Positions 61,000 through 64,000 of a stretch of DNA of 64,000 nucleotides are shown piece by piece. The notes below the pieces were generated by a model. The model did not search any database and was not told the origin of the DNA. It was given only the letters and a program-made list of their open reading frames with translations. This DNA is from JANYLB01 sp963837715 (GTDB lineage: Bacteria > Actinomycetota > Acidimicrobiia > IMCC26256 > JANYLB01), in assembly GCA_963837715.1 (NCBI GenBank), contig CAWIOF010000002.1, positions 248,001 to 312,000 of the forward strand, given 5' to 3'. Positions within the stretch are counted from its first letter, which is position 1, and each line of letters opens with the position of its first letter. A program made the position numbers and the translations under genes.

Positions 61000-61307
61000 T
61001 TCACGTCCTGCGATCCGTGTCCGGCGACTCCGCTGCGCTCACGCCTTCACGGTTCGCTCTGCCTGCGTCGCCTCGATCGCTCACCGGCTCATGTCCCGCG
61101 GCGAGTGTCCGGCGACTCCGCTGCGCTCACGGCTTCACGGTTCGCTCTGCCTGCGTCGCCTCGATCGCTCACCGGCTCATGTCCCGCGGCGAGTGTCCGG
61201 CGACTCCGCTGCGCTCACGCCTTCACGGTTCGCTCTGCCTGCGTCGCCTCGATCGCTCACCGGCTCATGTCCCGCGGCGAGTGTCCGGCGACTCCGCTGC
61301 GCTCACG
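60961..61307 (+). repeat. exact 88-bp tandem repeat array (repeat family copy R5)
   Basis: The block GCGTCGCCTCGATCGCTCAC starts at 60977, 61065, 61153 and 61241, always 88 bp apart. Each unit continues with GGCTCATGTCCCGCGGCGAG, TGTCCGGCGACTCCGCTGCG and CTCACGSCTTCACGGTTCGC; units two to four are almost identical, the first is more diverged in its middle. The last copy ends near 61307. The sequence is a variant of the R1-R4 family. It contains the stop codon of the ABC ATPase gene (61265) and the start codon of the DUF3445 gene (60999). No spacer variation, so this is not a CRISPR array. Confidence 0.92.
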
Positions 61308-62296
61308 GTGTTGCGGTGGCAGGCGGCGGCGTGGTTCGGGCCGACGGAGATCGGCTTCGGGTCCTCGGTTTCGCATCGGGCCGCGATGCCGAGGCGGGCG
61401 GCCTCACCGTTGGCGAACGCAGGACAACGGGGATGGAAGCGGCATCCCTCGGGGACCCGGGTGGGGTCGGGCGGTTCGCCCTGCAGGATCTGCTGCTCCA
61501 TCCGCTTCGTCTCGGGGACGACCGACAGCAACGCCTCGGTGTAAGGGTGCTTCGGCGCGTCGAGCACCTGCTCCGTCGGCCCGACCTCCACGATCCGGCC
61601 CAGGTACATCACCGCGACCCGGTCGGCGACGTTCCAGGCCAGGCCGAGGTCGTGGGTCACCACCAGCATCGCGATGTTCGTCTGCTCCACGAGGCCGAGC
61701 ATGAGGCGCAGGATCTCCCCCCGCACCGACGCGTCGAGGCTGGCCACCGGTTCGTCGGCCACGAGCAGGGCCGGTTCGAGCGCCATCGCTCCGGCGATCA
61801 CGACCCGCTGGCGCTGGCCACCCGAGATCTCGTGCGGGTACCGGAGGAAGAACTGCTCGGGAGGGCGCAGTCCCGACCGGCTCAACGCTCCGGCGACGAG
61901 CTCCTCCTCGTCGCCTTCGATCTTGTGGATGCGAAGGCCCTCGGCGACGGATTCGTAGATGGTCTGGCGCGGGTTCAGCGCGCCCGTCGGGTCCTGGAAC
62001 ACCATCTGGGCGCGACGTCGGTAGGCGCGCAGACCTCTGCTCGACGTCGGGAGCGCTTCGCCGTCGAAGCGGATCTGGCCCCGACCCGGTTGCTCGAGCC
62101 CGAGGATCGCTCGTGCGAGTGTCGTCTTCCCGCAGCCCGACTCGCCCACGAGCGCCACGATCTCGCCCCGGTCGACCGAGAGATCGACGCCGTCGACCGC
62201 CCGCGCGATCGGGGCGCCCGAGCGCGCGTGCTTCCCCGCGGTGAAGGTCACGTGCACGTCGTGCAGCTCGAGCAGCGGGCTGGGCGGCGGATTCAT
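61265..62296 (-). CDS. oligopeptide/dipeptide-type ABC transporter ATP-binding protein (OppF/DppF-like)
   Basis: A 343-residue ABC ATPase. Walker A is GESGCGKTTLARAILGL near 53-69, followed by QMVFQDPTGALNPRQTIYES (Q-loop). The signature is HEISGGQRQRVVIAGAMALE near 158-177, Walker B is LLVADEPVASLDASV, and the switch His is in LVVTHDLGLAWN. The C-terminal peptide-transporter domain has PEGCRFHPRCPAFANG with the paired Cys. The last dozen residues and the stop come from the 88-bp repeat, so the native C-terminus may have been altered. ATGA overlap with the OppD-like gene. Confidence 0.95.
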   Translation of the reverse strand: MNPPPSPLLELHDVHVTFTAGKHARSGAPIARAVDGVDLSVDRGEIVALVGESGCGKTTLARAILGLEQPGRGQIRFDGEALPTSSRGLRAYRRRAQMVFQDPTGALNPRQTIYESVAEGLRIHKIEGDEEELVAGALSRSGLRPPEQFFLRYPHEISGGQRQRVVIAGAMALEPALLVADEPVASLDASVRGEILRLMLGLVEQTNIAMLVVTHDLGLAWNVADRVAVMYLGRIVEVGPTEQVLDAPKHPYTEALLSVVPETKRMEQQILQGEPPDPTRVPEGCRFHPRCPAFANGEAARLGIAARCETEDPKPISVGPNHAAACHRNTVSAAESPDTRRGT

Positions 62297-63318
62297 CGCG
62301 TCCTCTCCACCAGGACGCACGCCGCCGCGCGGCCCGGGCCGGCGTCGCGCAGGCCCGGTTCTTCGGTGCTGCACTCCGACCGGGCGTCGGGGCACCGAGG
62401 GGTGAAGGGACACCCGTCGGGTCGGGCGCGCGGGTCGGGGGGATCGCCGGGGAGGCCCAGCGGCGCCTTGCGGAATCGTGGATCACCGACGGTCGGGAAC
62501 GCAGCGGCGAGCGCCCGGGTGTAGGGGTGGCGCGGATCGACGAAGACCTGGTGCGACGGTCCGCGTTCGACGATACGTCCCGCGTACATGATCGCGAGCT
62601 CACGACAGCACGACGTGAGCACCGAGAGATCGTGGGTGATGAACACCATCGCCAGCCCGAGGTCGGTCTGCAGCTCGGCGAGCAGCGCGAGCACCTGAGC
62701 CTGGACCATCACGTCGAGTGCGGTGGTGGGTTCGTCGGCGATGAGCAGCCGTGGTCGGCACGCGAGCGCCATCGCGATCATCACCCGTTGGCGCTGGCCC
62801 CCGGAGAGTTGGTGGGGGTACGCCTCGGCCCGACGCGACGGGAGGCCGACCTGCTCGAGCAGCTCGTCGACCCGCGTGCGGGTCTTCCCCTCGGATTTCG
62901 GATCGTGGAGCTCGATCGCCTCGCCGATCTGGTGCTTCACCTTCCACACCGGGTTGAGCGCGTGCATCGCGCCCTGGAAGATGATCGCCGCCTCCGTCCA
63001 GCGCACCGCGCGCAGTCGACCCGGGGTCATCGCGAACACGTCTTCGCCGTCGAGGCGCACTTCGCCGCTCACCACGGCTTCCCGCGGGAGCAGGCGCAGC
63101 ACGGCCGCAGCCATCGACGACTTGCCGCACCCGGACTCGCCGGCGATCCCGAGCGTCTCGCCGGGCCCGAGGTCGAAGCTGATCCCACGCACCGCCGGCA
63201 CCGGGCCTTCGCGCGTCTCGTAGCTCACGTGCAGGTCGCGCACCGACAGGATCGGTCCTCCCGCCCCGTCCACCTGGTCGACCGGGTCGATTGCGTCGGT
63301 CGCGTCGGTCGGGCTCAC
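62293..63318 (-). CDS. oligopeptide/dipeptide-type ABC transporter ATP-binding protein (OppD/DppD-like)
   Basis: A 341-residue ABC ATPase. Walker A is AGESGCGKSSMAAAVLRLLP near 59-78, the Q-loop is AAIIFQGAMHALNPVWKVKH, the signature is PHQLSGGQRQRVMIAMALAC near 168, Walker B is LLIADEPTTALDVMV and the switch His is in VFITHDLSVL. The C-terminal oligopeptide domain has PDGCPFTPRCPDARSECS. It pairs with the OppF-like subunit to drive import of peptides or peptide-like amines. It overlaps both neighbours by 4 bp. Confidence 0.95.
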   Translation of the reverse strand: MSPTDATDAIDPVDQVDGAGGPILSVRDLHVSYETREGPVPAVRGISFDLGPGETLGIAGESGCGKSSMAAAVLRLLPREAVVSGEVRLDGEDVFAMTPGRLRAVRWTEAAIIFQGAMHALNPVWKVKHQIGEAIELHDPKSEGKTRTRVDELLEQVGLPSRRAEAYPHQLSGGQRQRVMIAMALACRPRLLIADEPTTALDVMVQAQVLALLAELQTDLGLAMVFITHDLSVLTSCCRELAIMYAGRIVERGPSHQVFVDPRHPYTRALAAAFPTVGDPRFRKAPLGLPGDPPDPRARPDGCPFTPRCPDARSECSTEEPGLRDAGPGRAAACVLVERTR

Positions 63319-64000
63319 CGGTCACGCAACCTGGGGTTGAGCACGGCTTCGAGGGCGCGGCCGCACATGGTGAACGCGAGCACCACGAAGATGATCCCGA
63401 AGCCGGGGAAGATGTAGTACCACCACGCCCCGAGCGAGGTCGCGCCGGCATCGAAGGACGCCTGCAACGTCTGGCCCCAGGAGACGCGGAGTGGATCGCC
63501 GAGACCCAGGAACGCCAGCGTGCTCTCCGACAGGATCGCGATCGGCACGGTGAGGGTCAGGTTGGCGAAGATCAGGGGCATCACGCTGGGCAGGATGTGG
63601 CGGCCGATGATCCGGCTGTTCCCGGCGCCCAGCGCGCGGGCCCGTTCGACGAACGTGCGCTCCTTCACCGAGATCACCTGCGATCGCAACAGCCGGGCGA
63701 TGCCCGGCCACGAGGTGATCCCGATCACGAGCACGATCGTGAACAACGACCGCGACAACACCGAGGCGAGCACGATCGCGAGCGGCAGGAACGGGATCAC
63801 GAGGAACCACTCCGTGACCCGCATCAGCCCGCCTTCGGTGCGGCCACCGGCGTACCCCGCGACCACGCCGACCACGGTGCCGATGCCCACCGCGACGACG
63901 GTTGCCGCGATCCCGACTGCGAGGCTCACGCGGGCACCCCAGATGAACAAGGTCCAGATGCTGCGGCCGAACTCGTCGGTGCCCATCGGATAGCCCGCGG
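63315..64000 (-). CDS. oligopeptide/dipeptide-type ABC transporter permease (OppC/DppC-like), partial (runs off right edge)
   Basis: The C-terminal 228 residues or so of an inner-membrane permease. The fragment opens PAGYPMGTDEFGRSIWTLFI, the motif that precedes the transmembrane domain in OppC/DppC. Five helices follow, with the ATPase-contacting EAA loop FVERARALGAGNSRIIGRHI near the middle and PGFGIIFVVLAFTMCGRALE at the end. Only the N-terminal segment is missing, beyond the window. It is first of the visible transporter genes and overlaps the OppD-like gene. A second permease and a binding protein should lie to the right. Confidence 0.93.
   Translation of the reverse strand, partial: AGYPMGTDEFGRSIWTLFIWGARVSLAVGIAATVVAVGIGTVVGVVAGYAGGRTEGGLMRVTEWFLVIPFLPLAIVLASVLSRSLFTIVLVIGITSWPGIARLLRSQVISVKERTFVERARALGAGNSRIIGRHILPSVMPLIFANLTLTVPIAILSESTLAFLGLGDPLRVSWGQTLQASFDAGATSLGAWWYYIFPGFGIIFVVLAFTMCGRALEAVLNPRLRDR

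Noticed and set aside
60961..61307. CRISPR array
   Set aside because: The units are identical throughout at 88 bp with no variable spacers and there are no cas genes.
60088..61704. 538-codon open frame crossing the 88-bp repeats
   Set aside because: The repeated RSLTGSCPAASVRRLRCAH-type peptides only reflect the tandem DNA repeat read in shifting frames; the rest is antisense to the DUF3445 gene.

Overview
The window is about 70% G+C and reads as a chromosome segment of a high-GC actinobacterium. Support comes from actinobacteria-restricted families (DUF3039, DUF3499), a mycothiol-type formaldehyde dehydrogenase beside its MBL-fold partner, an IclR gene divergent from leuCD, a sunset-domain protein, GTG starts and apparently leaderless promoters. 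The many CoA-transferase, acyl-CoA dehydrogenase, P450 and thiolase/OB-fold genes fit Acidimicrobiia, but that placement is inference. No rRNA, tRNA, CRISPR array, prophage or transposase was seen.

Layout. 1-7.3 kb: acyl-CoA metabolism (two family III CoA-transferases, an acyl-CoA dehydrogenase, an HMG-CoA-synthase-like/OB-fold fusion and a thiolase). 7.4-15.5 kb: cold-shock protein, conserved small proteins, a scarred stretch (beta-propeller remnant, sulfotransferase, headless MFS transporter), PAP2 phosphatase, P450 and a class V aminotransferase. 15.6-26 kb: a secreted glucosaminidase joined in frame to an amidohydrolase, serine hydrolases, an alcohol dehydrogenase, a GAF protein, a membrane glycosyltransferase and an alpha/beta-hydrolase-cyclase fusion. 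26-31 kb: MoxR-DUF58-transglutaminase operon. 31-35.7 kb: mscR/MBL pair, EEP phosphatase, SDR, cupin and a protein with a ubiquitin domain. 35.7-45.5 kb: phytoene-desaturase-like enzyme, two-component system, STAS protein, DEAD helicase, DacC-type carboxypeptidase, aspartate-type aminotransferase and serA. 45.5-52.7 kb: an eight-gene surface-glycan/exosortase operon. 52.8-55.6 kb: leuCD and its IclR regulator. 55.7-64 kb: Rieske oxygenase, amine oxidase, heme N-demethylase-like protein, CocE hydrolase and a peptide-type ABC transporter.

Three observations stand out. First, residues 3-72 of the protein at 34667-35365 are a ubiquitin fold about 60% identical (by eye) to eukaryotic ubiquitin. 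It lies between two pieces that look like halves of one secreted beta-sandwich. Second, an exosortase sits in a tightly overlapping operon with glycan enzymes and a secreted protein carrying a VPITG sorting tail. Third, a repeat family recurs at five intergenic sites, four of them immediately after a stop codon in the orientation of the gene, and is expanded to 87- and 88-bp tandem arrays at two sites.

Quality warning. About 25 reading-frame breaks occur in 14 genes between 2.5 and 48.3 kb. Every one I resolved is a one-base insertion, except one that is a two-base insertion or one-base deletion. None is seen in 49-64 kb. This fits uncorrected insertion-type sequencing error better than gene decay, so broken genes are annotated at full extent with the break positions given.
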